DNA of 64,000 bases from Weissella ceti (lineage in GTDB: Bacteria > Bacillota > Bacilli > Lactobacillales > Lactobacillaceae). The notes below the pieces were generated by a model. The model ran no database searches, had not been told where the DNA came from, and saw only the letters and a program-made list of their open reading frames with translations. This document shows positions 55,626 through 64,000 of the stretch, one piece after another. A program made the translations under genes and the position numbers. Numbering within the stretch: position 1 is the first letter of the stretch; each line of letters opens with the position of its first letter. The stretch is from assembly GCF_018394055.1 (NCBI RefSeq), contig NZ_CP074441.1, positions 496,001 to 560,000 of the forward strand. Reading direction: 5' to 3'.

Positions 55626-56678
55626 ATGCGTAAAATAATTAATTATTTTGAAATCCATGGGCTAAAGCTAATGCTAGCTTCGCTGGTTATTATCATCATT
55701 AGTATTCTTTTACCGTTACCAGTGTATGTTGAACAGCCTGGATCAGCCAAAGACTTATCAGATAACGTTGAAATCTCGGATAAAAAACCGGATTTGAACG
55801 GTGAATATATGATTACGTCAGTTGGCATTAAACGTGTTAATATTTGGGGCGTTGCATCTGCAATGATGTCACCACATAAAACACTGTTGTCTGAAGATGA
55901 TGTGTTAGGTGGGGCAACGATGCAACAAGATCAAGCATTAAATGCACTATATATGAGTGCATCAATTAATCAAGCTAAAGTGAATGCTTATCATGAAGCC
56001 AAGATTCCGTACAAGCGTGTGTTTCAAGGTATCTATGTCTTGAATATTCAAGCAAATTCAAACTTTTCTGATGTCTTATCATTAGGTGATACGATTACTG
56101 CCGTTGATGGTAAAAAATTTACTAATACGGTTGATTTTCAAAAGTATATTCAATCGAAAAAAGTTGGTGAGAACATTAGGCTAACCTTTGAACATGCTGG
56201 TGAGGAACAAACGGCCACACGCAAAACAATTGGTATTGGTGAAAAGCAAGCTGTTTCAGGGATTGGAATTGCGTTAGCTGAAGATGCATCAATTGAAGGG
56301 AGCCCAGACATTGATGCAGACATGGGGTCAATTGGTGGTCCATCAGGTGGCTTGATGCTAACGCTTGAAATGACGGATGCGTTAACAGACCAAGATCTGG
56401 CACGTGGCCGTAAAATTGCGGGCACTGGAACGATTGATAATGATGGAAATGTCGGTGAAATCGGTGGTATAGATAAGAAAATCATTGCTGCTCGTGACGC
56501 TGGCGCAACAATTTTCTTGGCGCCATATGTTGCATCTACAAAAGCTTATCGTGAAGAAACCGGAAATACGCAAACAAACTATGAAGTAGCAAAAGCAACC
56601 GCTAAAGAATATGCACCAGATCTAACGGTTGTGCCGGTTAAAACCTTAGCTGAAGCAATTTCTTATTTACGCAAATAG
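55626..56678 (+). CDS. sepM: SepM/YlbL family PDZ-containing serine protease
   Basis: This 350-residue protein has an N-terminal membrane anchor (LMLASLVIIIISILLPLPV), a PDZ domain (about 130-200; GIYVLNIQANSNFSDVLSLGDTI) and a C-terminal Lon-type protease domain. The catalytic Ser is Ser240 in GGPSGG and the Lys is 284 or 285 in GGIDKK. Relatives trim signalling peptides or control division proteins outside the cell. GTTAACGG precedes the ATG. It closes the ftsW-ylbG-rsmD-coaD run. Confidence 0.92.
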   Translation: MRKIINYFEIHGLKLMLASLVIIIISILLPLPVYVEQPGSAKDLSDNVEISDKKPDLNGEYMITSVGIKRVNIWGVASAMMSPHKTLLSEDDVLGGATMQQDQALNALYMSASINQAKVNAYHEAKIPYKRVFQGIYVLNIQANSNFSDVLSLGDTITAVDGKKFTNTVDFQKYIQSKKVGENIRLTFEHAGEEQTATRKTIGIGEKQAVSGIGIALAEDASIEGSPDIDADMGSIGGPSGGLMLTLEMTDALTDQDLARGRKIAGTGTIDNDGNVGEIGGIDKKIIAARDAGATIFLAPYVASTKAYREETGNTQTNYEVAKATAKEYAPDLTVVPVKTLAEAISYLRK

Positions 56679-56707
56679 TTGACACGGTTTTTGTATTTTG
56701 ATAGGCT
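56679..56707 (+). promoter_or_regulatory. Promoter candidate for the DHA2 transporter leader
   Basis: A perfect TTGACA (56679-56684) overlaps the sepM stop codon; 17 bp later is TAGGCT (56702-56707), a weak -10. TAGAAT at 56707-56712 is better matched but spaced 22 bp. A start near 56715 would give a leader of about 120 nt. Confidence 0.4.
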
Positions 56708-56761
56708 AGAATGGTTAGTTCGTACAGATAGCATGTCTTATACATGCCGAAGAAAGAGGCG

Positions 56762-56798
56762 AGACACTACACCGGTTTTCGGGGTAGCGTCTTTTTTT
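56762..56798 (+). terminator. Terminator in the leader of the DHA2 transporter gene, possible attenuator
   Basis: AGACACTACACCG pairs with CGGGGTAGCGTCT (two mismatches), followed by T7, 39 bases before the next start codon. A perfect hairpin GCATGT/ACATGC (56731-56747) precedes it. It either ends the sepM operon or attenuates the transporter gene. Confidence 0.75.
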
Positions 56799-56836
56799 GT
56801 GAGAAATAGCGAAAACAAGCGAAGGAAACTTATAAT

Positions 56837-58174
56837 ATGAATAAAAAAGATTGGCACGTTCTAGGTGCCGTAATTGCTGCCGGCTTGATGAGTTTTGGTG
56901 GTGTTCTAATCGAAACAGCGATGAACGTGACGTTCCCGCATTTGATGCAAGAATTTAATACTGATGCAAGTGGGATTCAATGGGTGACAACGGGTTACTT
57001 GCTAGCCATTGCCATCGTTGTGCCAATTTCCGCTTACCTAATCCGTAACTTTTCTATTCGTAACTTGTTCTTAGTTGCGGAAATGATGTTCTTGATTGGT
57101 TTGACAATGAACGCTTTTTCACCAAACATGATGATGTTGTTGTCAGGGCGTGTTTTGCAAGGGATTGGAACAGGTATCGCCATTCCATTGATGTTCCACA
57201 TTATTTTAACGAAAGCACCACTTGAAAAGCGTGGAGTCATGATGGGAATCGGAACAATGACAACTGCCATTGCGCCTGCTATTGGACCTACGTATGGTGG
57301 TATTTTACTTAGTTCACTAGGATGGCGTAGTATTTTCTGGTTCTTGATTATCATCGTGATGGTATCACTATTTATTGGGTTAAAGAGTATTCCTGCAGAA
57401 GATGTTAAGTGGGATGAGAAGTTCAACACCGTTGCCTTTTTAACATTGGCAGCAGGGCTTTCAATGTTATTGTTGTCTGTTGAACAAATGTCATTGAAGT
57501 GGTTGCTACTAAGTTTTGTCGCTTTGATTGGTTTCTACTTTGCTAACAAGAAGCGTATGTTGTTAAACCTAACAATCTTCAAGTTTAGCCAATTTGATAT
57601 GTTGATGTATTCACTATTGGTGTACCAAGCATTATTCTTGGGATTGTCATTCGTGTTACCAAATTACCTACAAATGGGTATGGGAGCTACATCAACTGAA
57701 GCTGGACTATTCATGTTCCCAGCAGCCGTTATTGGAACAATTTTGGCGCCGGTTTCTGGACGCTTGTTGGATTTATTCGGACCAAAGTGGCCAATTACAA
57801 TTGGATTAACAATTGCTACTGTCGGAACAGTCTTTATGGCGCTTGCTTTCCAAAGTCTGAACTTTTGGACTTTGATGGCTGCGCAATGTTTCATGATGAT
57901 TGGAACGGGATTGTCATACAGTAACTTGATGGCTGTTACACTTGGAAGTCTACCCGAAGAATTGAAGGGTGACGGAAACAGTATCGTAAATACAGGTCTA
58001 CAATTTATGGGTGCCAGCGCGACTGCGATTGTTGCTCAAATTTTGGGTAGTGCCACACAAAACGACGCTGTTAATGGTGTAGTGATTGGGGCACAACAAG
58101 GAGTCGTGTTCCTAGCGGTTATGATTGTTGTCTCATGGTTGCTATTCTTAGTTGCACGTCGCAATCTAGCTTAA
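56837..58174 (+). CDS. MFS transporter, DHA2 (EmrB/LmrB-like) multidrug efflux type
   Basis: This 445-residue proton-driven exporter has about fourteen predicted spans. MNVTFPHLMQEFNTDASGIQWVTTGYLL near residue 28-55 is the DHA2 hallmark, GRVLQGIGTGIAIPLMF is motif A/B in helix 4, and GPTYGGILLSSLGWRSIFW near 150 is motif C. It resembles lincomycin and multidrug exporters. GAAGGAAA is a weak ribosome site. A leader with a terminator hairpin lies directly upstream, which hints at induction by attenuation. Substrates are unknown. Confidence 0.88.
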   Translation: MNKKDWHVLGAVIAAGLMSFGGVLIETAMNVTFPHLMQEFNTDASGIQWVTTGYLLAIAIVVPISAYLIRNFSIRNLFLVAEMMFLIGLTMNAFSPNMMMLLSGRVLQGIGTGIAIPLMFHIILTKAPLEKRGVMMGIGTMTTAIAPAIGPTYGGILLSSLGWRSIFWFLIIIVMVSLFIGLKSIPAEDVKWDEKFNTVAFLTLAAGLSMLLLSVEQMSLKWLLLSFVALIGFYFANKKRMLLNLTIFKFSQFDMLMYSLLVYQALFLGLSFVLPNYLQMGMGATSTEAGLFMFPAAVIGTILAPVSGRLLDLFGPKWPITIGLTIATVGTVFMALAFQSLNFWTLMAAQCFMMIGTGLSYSNLMAVTLGSLPEELKGDGNSIVNTGLQFMGASATAIVAQILGSATQNDAVNGVVIGAQQGVVFLAVMIVVSWLLFLVARRNLA

Positions 58175-58189
58175 TTAAATCAACGTTAG

Positions 58190-58220
58190 AAAGACCAATG
58201 TTTAAACATTGGTCTTTTTT
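58190..58220 (+). terminator. Terminator after the DHA2 transporter gene
   Basis: AAAGACCAATGT pairs perfectly with ACATTGGTCTTT around TTAA; T tail. Confidence 0.96.
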
Positions 58221-58227
58221 TCAACTC

Positions 58228-58256
58228 TTTTCAAAATACATCTTTAAGCGTATAAT
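58228..58256 (+). promoter_or_regulatory. dnaG-rpoD promoter
   Basis: TTTTCA (58228-58233), 17-bp spacer, TATAAT (58251-58256). Confidence 0.65.
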
Positions 58257-58291
58257 AGTAGGGACTGAAAAGAGCAAAGGAGGAAATGTCA

Positions 58292-60157
58292 ATGGCCACA
58301 CGAATTCCAGAAGCCGTAGTTACAGAGATTCGGGAACGCGTTAATATTGTTGATGTGATTTCTCCATATGTTCAATTAAAAAAACAAGGACGTAACCTGT
58401 TTGGTAATTGTCCTTGGCATGAAGAACGTACACCGTCATTTTCGGTGAATGAAGAAAAACAAATTTTTCATTGTTTCTCATGTGGCCGTGGGGGAAATGC
58501 TTTTAGTTTCTTAATGGAACTAGAGAATCTCTCTTTCCCACAAGCCGTTGCAAAGGTTGCTCCTTTGGCGGATGTGACACTGGACGCGTCTTATTTATCA
58601 GACACAAAGTCAGAGTCTGTAGATCCACAAATTAAGGCACTACGTGAATTATATGATGATGCGAATAAGTTATATCATCACTTATTAATCAATACTGCCG
58701 GTGGAGTAGATGCATTAACCTATCTACAACAACGTGGTCTTGATGATCAAACGATTGATGCATTCATGCTGGGGTATGCCCCTAAGAATGATGTGTTGTT
58801 GGAATATTTCCAAGGTAAAGGTGTTGATTATCAATTACTACGAGCATCTGAATTGTTCGTTGAATGGGATGATGGATCATTACATGATCGTTTCAATGAT
58901 CGTGTCTTATTCACCATTCGTGATCAAGCAGGACATCCGATTGCATTTTCAGGTCGTCGTCTAAGTGCCGATGATCAACAACCAAAGTACATCAATAGTC
59001 CAGAAAGTCTATTGTTTAATAAGTCTCGTGAACTTTTCAATCTAGATTTAGCGCAAAATGATATTAAGCAATCAAAGCACGTTATCTTGTTTGAAGGATT
59101 CATGGACGTTATTGCAGCGTTTCAGGCTGGTGTACGTAATGGGGTTGCCTCAATGGGAACGTCATTAACGGTTGATCAAGTCCAACGTCTTGATCGCATC
59201 GCCACTGACATTACAATTGCATATGACGCAGACGCTGCCGGTCAAAAAGCCACAAAACGTGCCTTAGACTTGTTAAGTCACAATAGTCGTATGCAAGCAA
59301 GCGTGGCACATATTCCAGACAATCAAGATCCAGATGAGTATTTACGTGCTCATGATGCAAATGCATTTTTGGATTTAATGACCCGTCATACGGAAGACCC
59401 CATTTCATTCAATATGCGTTTCCTACGCCAAGATCGTAATTTGAATAATCAAAACGAAGTTGTTGGCTATGTGAATGATGTATTAGGTGTTCTAGCAAAG
59501 TTAGATTCTAAAGTGATGCAAGATATGTATCTGCATAAGCTATCTGAAGAATTTAACATCAGCTTAGATGCCTTAAATGGGCAAATGCGTCCCATGCAAT
59601 TGCGTAATGTCGTGGATCGTGGAGAGTTTATCGAACCTCCAGAAGAGCCAGTGGAATTTGGTGAGCCAGTTGATTCTAATTGGCAACGCTTAACCGAACA
59701 TCGTCAAGAAACACGAACGCAAAAAGCTGAACGTATGTTATTAGCTTGGATGTTACGTGATCCAGATGTTTGGTTGATGGTAACACAACATCCTGACTTT
59801 AGTTTTGCGGATGTATCATATGAAACCTTGTATCAATTAACTTCGGCATTCCGTGCCGAAGGGCACACACAAGGGGCTATTGATCCGCAAGCATTAATGG
59901 ATTTTGTCCAAAAACCAGAATTAAACCAAATTCTTGCGACGTTTAGTGCAATTCCAGACGACTTATTCCAAGATACGGATCAGGTTACGGCATATATGCA
60001 AGTAATTATGATGGATGAGCCAATGGCTCAACGTATTACAACTATTAAACAACAATTAGCTGATGCCCGCGCAAGGCACGATACAACACTAGAAGCTCAA
60101 TTGAGTGTCGAACTTGTTAATGCGTTACGTGAGCAACAGTTAGCAAAGAAACAATAG
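58292..60157 (+). CDS. dnaG: DNA primase
   Basis: This 621-residue enzyme makes RNA primers at the replication fork. The zinc-binding set is Cys40, His43, Cys61 and Cys64 (CPWH...CFSC). The RNA polymerase domain includes FSGRRL near residue 225, the TOPRIM Glu in [10 protein letters not shown] near 265 and DADAAGQKA near 312. The C-terminal DnaB-binding domain is present. ATG 58292 is eight bases from AAAGGAGG; the in-frame ATG 58286 is too close. It forms a macromolecular-synthesis pair with rpoD 10 bp downstream. Confidence 0.95.
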   Translation: MATRIPEAVVTEIRERVNIVDVISPYVQLKKQGRNLFGNCPWHEERTPSFSVNEEKQIFHCFSCGRGGNAFSFLMELENLSFPQAVAKVAPLADVTLDASYLSDTKSESVDPQIKALRELYDDANKLYHHLLINTAGGVDALTYLQQRGLDDQTIDAFMLGYAPKNDVLLEYFQGKGVDYQLLRASELFVEWDDGSLHDRFNDRVLFTIRDQAGHPIAFSGRRLSADDQQPKYINSPESLLFNKSRELFNLDLAQNDIKQSKHVILFEGFMDVIAAFQAGVRNGVASMGTSLTVDQVQRLDRIATDITIAYDADAAGQKATKRALDLLSHNSRMQASVAHIPDNQDPDEYLRAHDANAFLDLMTRHTEDPISFNMRFLRQDRNLNNQNEVVGYVNDVLGVLAKLDSKVMQDMYLHKLSEEFNISLDALNGQMRPMQLRNVVDRGEFIEPPEEPVEFGEPVDSNWQRLTEHRQETRTQKAERMLLAWMLRDPDVWLMVTQHPDFSFADVSYETLYQLTSAFRAEGHTQGAIDPQALMDFVQKPELNQILATFSAIPDDLFQDTDQVTAYMQVIMMDEPMAQRITTIKQQLADARARHDTTLEAQLSVELVNALREQQLAKKQ

Positions 60158-60167
60158 GAGATCTTTC

Positions 60168-61301
60168 ATGACTGAAGAAAAAGCACAAAATGTAAGTAAC
60201 TTCTCAAAGGCAGACTTAGACAAGGCTGTTAAGAAGATTATTAAAGAATTCAAAAAAGACAAAGAAATTCGTGAAGATCTATTGGAAACAACTTTGTTGA
60301 ACCCTTTGAAGCTTGATGAAACACAAGTTGAAGAAGTGTATGCTGAAATCGAATCTTCAGGTATCTCAATCGTTGATGAAAATGGAGAACCTACAGAACG
60401 TGCATTGAAGAATCGTAAGACTGCTTTGTCTGCTAAGGAATTGAAACAAGCGGCTGATGCACCAACTGGAATGAAGATTAATGACCCAGTTCGTATGTAC
60501 TTGAAGGAAATCGGACGTGTGTCACTTTTGACTGGTGAACAAGAAGTGCACTTGGCTGAACGTATCGAAGAAGGTGATGAACTTGCCAAGCAAGAATTGG
60601 CCGAAGCTAACTTGCGTTTGGTTGTCTCAATTGCCAAGCGTTATGTTGGTCGTGGAATGCAATTCTTGGACTTGATTCAAGAAGGTAACATGGGATTGAT
60701 GAAGGCCGTTGAAAAGTTTGACTACCGTAAGGGGTTCAAGTTCTCAACATATGCCACATGGTGGATCCGTCAAGCGATTACTCGTGCAATTGCTGACCAA
60801 GCTCGTACAATTCGTATTCCTGTGCACATGGTTGAAACAATCAACAAGTTGATTCGTATCCAACGTAACTTGCTACAAGACCTTGGACGTGAACCAACAC
60901 CTGAAGAAATCGGTGCGGAAATGGATATCCCAACTGAAAAGGTTCGCGACATCTTGAAGATTGCTCAAGAACCTGTTTCATTGGAAACACCAATCGGTGA
61001 AGAGGATGATTCACACTTGGGAGACTTCATTGAAGACAATGAAGCCATTTCACCAGCTGATTCAGCTGCATACGAAATGTTGAAGGTCCAATTGGAATCA
61101 GTTTTGGACACATTGACACCGCGTGAAGAACAAGTTTTGCGTTTGCGTTTCGGTCTTGATGATGGACGTACACGTACACTTGAAGAAGTGGGTAAGGAAT
61201 TCGGCGTAACACGTGAACGTATTCGTCAAATTGAAGCAAAGGCCTTGCGAAAGCTACGCCACCCATCTCGTTCAAAGCAATTGCGTGATTTCTTAGACTA
61301 A
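60168..61301 (+). CDS. rpoD: RNA polymerase housekeeping sigma factor
   Basis: This 377-residue sigma-70 (SigA) directs transcription of housekeeping genes. Region 1.2 is [11 protein letters not shown] near residue 107, region 2 contains [26 protein letters not shown] and the -10 reading helix [13 protein letters not shown] near 195, and region 4.2 is [20 protein letters not shown] near 343. The N terminus is short, as in Bacillota. TAGGAG precedes the ATG. The operon with dnaG is conserved. Confidence 0.97.
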   Translation: MTEEKAQNVSNFSKADLDKAVKKIIKEFKKDKEIREDLLETTLLNPLKLDETQVEEVYAEIESSGISIVDENGEPTERALKNRKTALSAKELKQAADAPTGMKINDPVRMYLKEIGRVSLLTGEQEVHLAERIEEGDELAKQELAEANLRLVVSIAKRYVGRGMQFLDLIQEGNMGLMKAVEKFDYRKGFKFSTYATWWIRQAITRAIADQARTIRIPVHMVETINKLIRIQRNLLQDLGREPTPEEIGAEMDIPTEKVRDILKIAQEPVSLETPIGEEDDSHLGDFIEDNEAISPADSAAYEMLKVQLESVLDTLTPREEQVLRLRFGLDDGRTRTLEEVGKEFGVTRERIRQIEAKALRKLRHPSRSKQLRDFLD

Positions 61302-61345
61302 GCCACGTGATTTTTTACGTTAAGTAAGTTAGAATAATAGATAAT

Positions 61346-61377
61346 GAAAAGAACCAGCATTTCGCTGGTCCTTTTTT
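61346..61377 (+). terminator. Terminator after rpoD
   Basis: AACCAGC pairs with GCTGGTC around ATTTC; T6 follows. Confidence 0.88.
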
Positions 61378-61503
61378 ATTATATGCAACTATTTTAAGTA
61401 ACATTATTGTGGCAAAATCTTGTGTATATCGCCTAATAATGTTTGTGAAACGAGTAGTAGGATAACATTGAAAATGTAAATATATGGGAATGGAGGATGT
61501 TGT

Positions 61504-62727
61504 ATGAATACACAAGAAAGACAAGATAAATTGGCCGACTTTAGTTGGCCGGTACTTATCTCAAATTTCTTCTCAGTTTTTGGAGAAGGGGTATACCGAT
61601 TTGGTTTAAATTGGTTCATCGTATCTACATACGGTGATGCGCGTTTGCTTGGATGGCTGACGGCATTTGGATTTATTGTTTATTTGGCCAACGACATGTA
61701 TGTTGGGGCCGTATTAGATCGCTTTGATCGTAAGAAAGTATTGGTGGTGGCCGATCTGTTCGGCGGAATAGGATTGTTGATTTTATCAATGTTCTTAAAT
61801 CCCGATTCACCACAACTATTTATCTTGTTTGCACTAACGTTTATTATGAACGTTGATATCTCTTATGCATATCCAGCCGGACGTGCTGTATTACCTGATG
61901 TTATCAAAAGTCGTTCAATTCCGCGTTTCAATGCTTTCGTCAGTGCAGCCTTTTCAGCTGGTCAAGCCGTGGGTCCACTGGTGGGTGGATTCTTATTGCA
62001 TCTAAATTGGATTAACCTACAAAGTTTCATGATTTTGTATGGTTTAATGGTTGTGTTGACTGCCTTAGTCAATATGATGATTAAATCCGTTCCGGAAGAA
62101 AAAGAAGATAAAGAACCCGAACCATTTATTGAAAGCTTAATTGATGGTTATCGTTATGTCGCACGTAAGCCAAAATTGTTTGAATCAATGTTGCTAACGG
62201 TATGGGGGAACTTCTGTTTTGAAGGATTCATCATCGCAATGCCATTTTTGATTCAGCGTGTCTATGGTGGCTCAGCCACGGACTATTCAAGTGCATTGAC
62301 AGTTGCAGCTGTTTCTGGAATTGTTGCGGGCTTAGTCTTGGCTCAAAAGCCGGCCTGGAATAAAATACGAACACTTTACTGGGATTTTTATGCATTAGGT
62401 GTAGTATTCGTATTGGCAGCGTTTGTGAATACTTTGTGGGCATTAGTCATTGTGATTATCGTAAATGGACTAATGCGTGCATCATTTGTGATTAAGATTA
62501 ATACCGTTCGACAAGAAGATAGTGCACCTGAGTACTTAGGGCGTGTCTTTGGAATTTCATTCTTTGCCACTGACTTATTTGTTCCCGTCATTACGATTTC
62601 ATTTGGTTATGCAATCAGTGCCGTTGGATCTTGGATTCTATTAATTATTGGAATTATGTTATTGGCTGGATTTGCTATCATTCGCATTTATTGTCATCAT
62701 CGCGAAGTTAAACTAGGCCTAAGTTAA
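61504..62727 (+). CDS. MFS transporter, DHA3 (MefA-like) efflux type
   Basis: This 407-residue carrier has twelve predicted spans. ISNFFSVFGEGVYRFGLNWFIVS in helix 1, GAVLDRFDRKKVLVVADL in the loop 2-3 (motif A), and FNAFVSAAFSAGQAVGPLVGG near residue 150 fit the DHA3 group, which exports macrolides, siderophores and other hydrophobic compounds. TGGAGG lies ahead of the ATG. Its substrate cannot be told. It stands alone between two terminators. Confidence 0.85.
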   Translation: MNTQERQDKLADFSWPVLISNFFSVFGEGVYRFGLNWFIVSTYGDARLLGWLTAFGFIVYLANDMYVGAVLDRFDRKKVLVVADLFGGIGLLILSMFLNPDSPQLFILFALTFIMNVDISYAYPAGRAVLPDVIKSRSIPRFNAFVSAAFSAGQAVGPLVGGFLLHLNWINLQSFMILYGLMVVLTALVNMMIKSVPEEKEDKEPEPFIESLIDGYRYVARKPKLFESMLLTVWGNFCFEGFIIAMPFLIQRVYGGSATDYSSALTVAAVSGIVAGLVLAQKPAWNKIRTLYWDFYALGVVFVLAAFVNTLWALVIVIIVNGLMRASFVIKINTVRQEDSAPEYLGRVFGISFFATDLFVPVITISFGYAISAVGSWILLIIGIMLLAGFAIIRIYCHHREVKLGLS

Positions 62728-62733
62728 AACGTC

Positions 62734-62762
62734 TAAAAACCACTCATTTGAGTGGTTTTTTT
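62734..62762 (+). terminator. Terminator after the DHA3 transporter gene
   Basis: AAAAACCACTCA pairs with TGAGTGGTTTTT, loop of three to five bases, T tail. Confidence 0.94.
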
Positions 62763-62822
62763 CGTATGTCACAGCTTTTTCATGGTAAAATAAAATTAAG
62801 AGAAATATGTAGGAGACGTGCC

Positions 62823-63533
62823 ATGACAAAAGTATTAGTCGTTGATGATGAGCCAGCACTGGTAACGCTGACGACCTACAATCTAGAACAAGCAGGATAT
62901 ACGGTTATTTCCGCTAACGATGGGCAAAATATTCTCACAACGATTCAATCAGAAGCGATTGATTTGGTCTTGTTAGATGTGATGTTGCCATACAAAAGTG
63001 GGATTGAGCTATTACGTGAAATTCGGGCTGAAAAATTAACGGTTCCAGTAATTCTATTAACGGCCTTAGATGCTGAAGTGGATAAAATCGTGGGTCTTGA
63101 AATGGGCGCTGATGACTACATTACTAAACCATTTAGTCCTCGTGAATTATTGGCCCGTATTAAAGCGATTATGCGTCGCTTTGAAGCTGGCAAAGAAAAC
63201 ACGAAACAAGCATCTAATATGCAAGCCTTTGATTCATTGACGATTAACTATGATCACATGTCTGTCACGAAACATGGTCAATTAGTAAAACTTACCCCAA
63301 AAGAGTATGAGTTGTTAGTATACTTGACCAGCAATGTTGGTCGTGTTTTAGAACGGGAAACAATCTTACATGGTGTCTGGGGATACAGCGATGCTGGGTC
63401 TGACACACGAATGGTTGATATGCATATGTCCCATTTACGCGATAAAATCGAAGACAATCCAAAACAACCACAGTACCTACGTACGGTGCGTGGGATTGGT
63501 TATCGTTTTGATTTACCAAACGCGTCGAAGTAG
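62823..63533 (+). CDS. phoP: OmpR-family response regulator, PhoP-like
   Basis: This 236-residue regulator has a receiver domain with acidic pocket VVDDEP at the N terminus, phospho-acceptor Asp in LLDVMLPYKSG near residue 53, and KPF near 103, then a winged helix (about 135-233; LTPKEYELLVYL, RVLERETILHGVWG, VDMHMSHLRDKIE). It controls phosphate or envelope genes if it is PhoP. AGGAG precedes ATG 62823. It is 9 bp ahead of a kinase with a PAS-like segment, which favours PhoP over WalR, since the walHIJ genes are absent. Confidence 0.87.
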   Translation: MTKVLVVDDEPALVTLTTYNLEQAGYTVISANDGQNILTTIQSEAIDLVLLDVMLPYKSGIELLREIRAEKLTVPVILLTALDAEVDKIVGLEMGADDYITKPFSPRELLARIKAIMRRFEAGKENTKQASNMQAFDSLTINYDHMSVTKHGQLVKLTPKEYELLVYLTSNVGRVLERETILHGVWGYSDAGSDTRMVDMHMSHLRDKIEDNPKQPQYLRTVRGIGYRFDLPNASK

Positions 63534-63542
63534 GGCCAAATT

Positions 63543-64000
63543 ATGAAGAAATTAGTCTATCATTTTAGTGTAACTTTCATTGTGTTTACGCTTTTAAGCT
63601 TAGCCATGAGTTATTTATACAGCATCGTCAAAGTGGATTTTAATTTTGACTGGGGTTATGTCATATTTTCAACTGGTATTTTGAGTTTAGTATTCGTCCT
63701 TTGGACGACCTGGTTACGACATCAACGAGCCCGTCATTTAGAGATATTTATCCAAAAGTTGCAAGCGATGCAAACAAATAGTACTTCAATGGGGCAAGTA
63801 TTACTACGACCAGATGAAGAATTTGCGCCACTAGCAACCGCGGTTAATGCTGTGCAACAAAGTAATCAGCAACGCTTAGCACTATTGCACCAACAATCAC
63901 AAAAGTTAGCTGCGTTAGTAAATAATATGCCCTTAGGGGTATTACGGATTAATGCACAACGGCAAATTGTTGAAATCAATCCTTTAGCTTTTGACTTACT
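63543..64000 (+). CDS. phoR: Sensor histidine kinase, PhoR-like, 3'-truncated by the window edge
   Basis: The frame from ATG 63543 stays open to the end (152 codons seen). It has two N-terminal hydrophobic spans (VYHFSVTFIVFTLLSLAMSYL and WGYVIFSTGILSLVFVLWTTW) and a HAMP-like linker, then the beginning of a PAS domain (LAALVNNMPLGVLRINAQRQIVEINP). The extracellular loop between the spans is only about ten residues. The kinase core lies outside the window. It partners the response regulator just upstream. Confidence 0.85.
   Translation, partial: MKKLVYHFSVTFIVFTLLSLAMSYLYSIVKVDFNFDWGYVIFSTGILSLVFVLWTTWLRHQRARHLEIFIQKLQAMQTNSTSMGQVLLRPDEEFAPLATAVNAVQQSNQQRLALLHQQSQKLAALVNNMPLGVLRINAQRQIVEINPLAFDL

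Overview
The window is a contiguous piece of chromosome from a low-to-mid GC Gram-positive lactic acid bacterium. The best fit is the Leuconostoc/Weissella branch of Lactobacillaceae, with Weissella most likely. This rests on gene content and order (rbgA-rnhB-dprA / topA-xerC, plsY divergent from parE-parC, rpoY-rnjA, def / UPF0223 / IMPase / typA / ftsW / ylbG / rsmD / coaD / sepM, dnaG-rpoD, phoP-phoR), a membrane FAD D-lactate dehydrogenase, LPXTG proteins with a KxYKxGKxW signal peptide, and a codon habit of AAG, GAA, CAA and CGT in well-expressed genes. The species call is inference; no rRNA or tRNA gene was seen.

Layout. 1-3.8 kb: a 5'-truncated and a complete DegV fatty-acid-binding protein, then D-lactate dehydrogenase behind a promoter overlapped by a CcpA (cre) site. 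4-6.8 kb: yozE, rbgA, rnhB, dprA. 7-10.4 kb: a large LPXTG mucin-binding-type adhesin with six 294-bp repeats lies between dprA and topA, which are usually close neighbours. 10.7-13.9 kb: topA and xerC. 14.2-15.7 kb: a DUF1275 membrane protein and a 2-hydroxyacid dehydrogenase. 16.1-17.5 kb: an organophosphate antiporter behind a cre site. 17.7-22.7 kb: a sugar locus with a structured leader RNA, an AraC regulator, a tandem operator plus perfect cre site, an MFS permease with an early in-frame stop, a ROK kinase and a GH1 6-phospho-beta-glucosidase. 23-24.9 kb: a second LPXTG adhesin with acidic repeats. 25-28.5 kb: an amidohydrolase, an aldose epimerase and a convergent MFS gene. 28.8-34.1 kb: plsY and parE-parC. 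34.2-38.1 kb: an orphan ribbon-helix-helix gene that looks leaderless, a small basic protein, an SPFH protein without a membrane anchor, ppaC and several small or unknown proteins. 38.2-42 kb: a BusR-type repressor divergent from a betaine ABC transporter. 42-46.3 kb: membrane proteins, a GNAT acetyltransferase, an Fe-S-type protein and a HAD phosphatase. 46.4-64 kb: mostly core genes, with two drug-efflux-like MFS genes, ending inside a PhoR-like kinase.

How it works together. The sugar locus reads as a PTS-independent beta-glucoside route: uptake of free disaccharide by the MFS carrier, ATP phosphorylation by a zinc-motif-less ROK kinase, and cleavage by a phospho-specific GH1 enzyme, with AraC activation and CcpA repression. 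The 38-42 kb unit is an osmotic-stress module in which a GntR/RCK_C repressor, a family known to sense c-di-AMP, controls betaine uptake. The two large surface proteins suggest adhesion to mucus or extracellular matrix. The most unusual items are the opal codon at codon 6 of the sugar permease, the leaderless regulator at 34230, the candidate regulatory leaders at about 17.8 and 56.7 kb, and the tandem 19-bp repeats at 28.57 kb. I did not find a CRISPR array, prophage, insertion sequence or a clearly new defence system.
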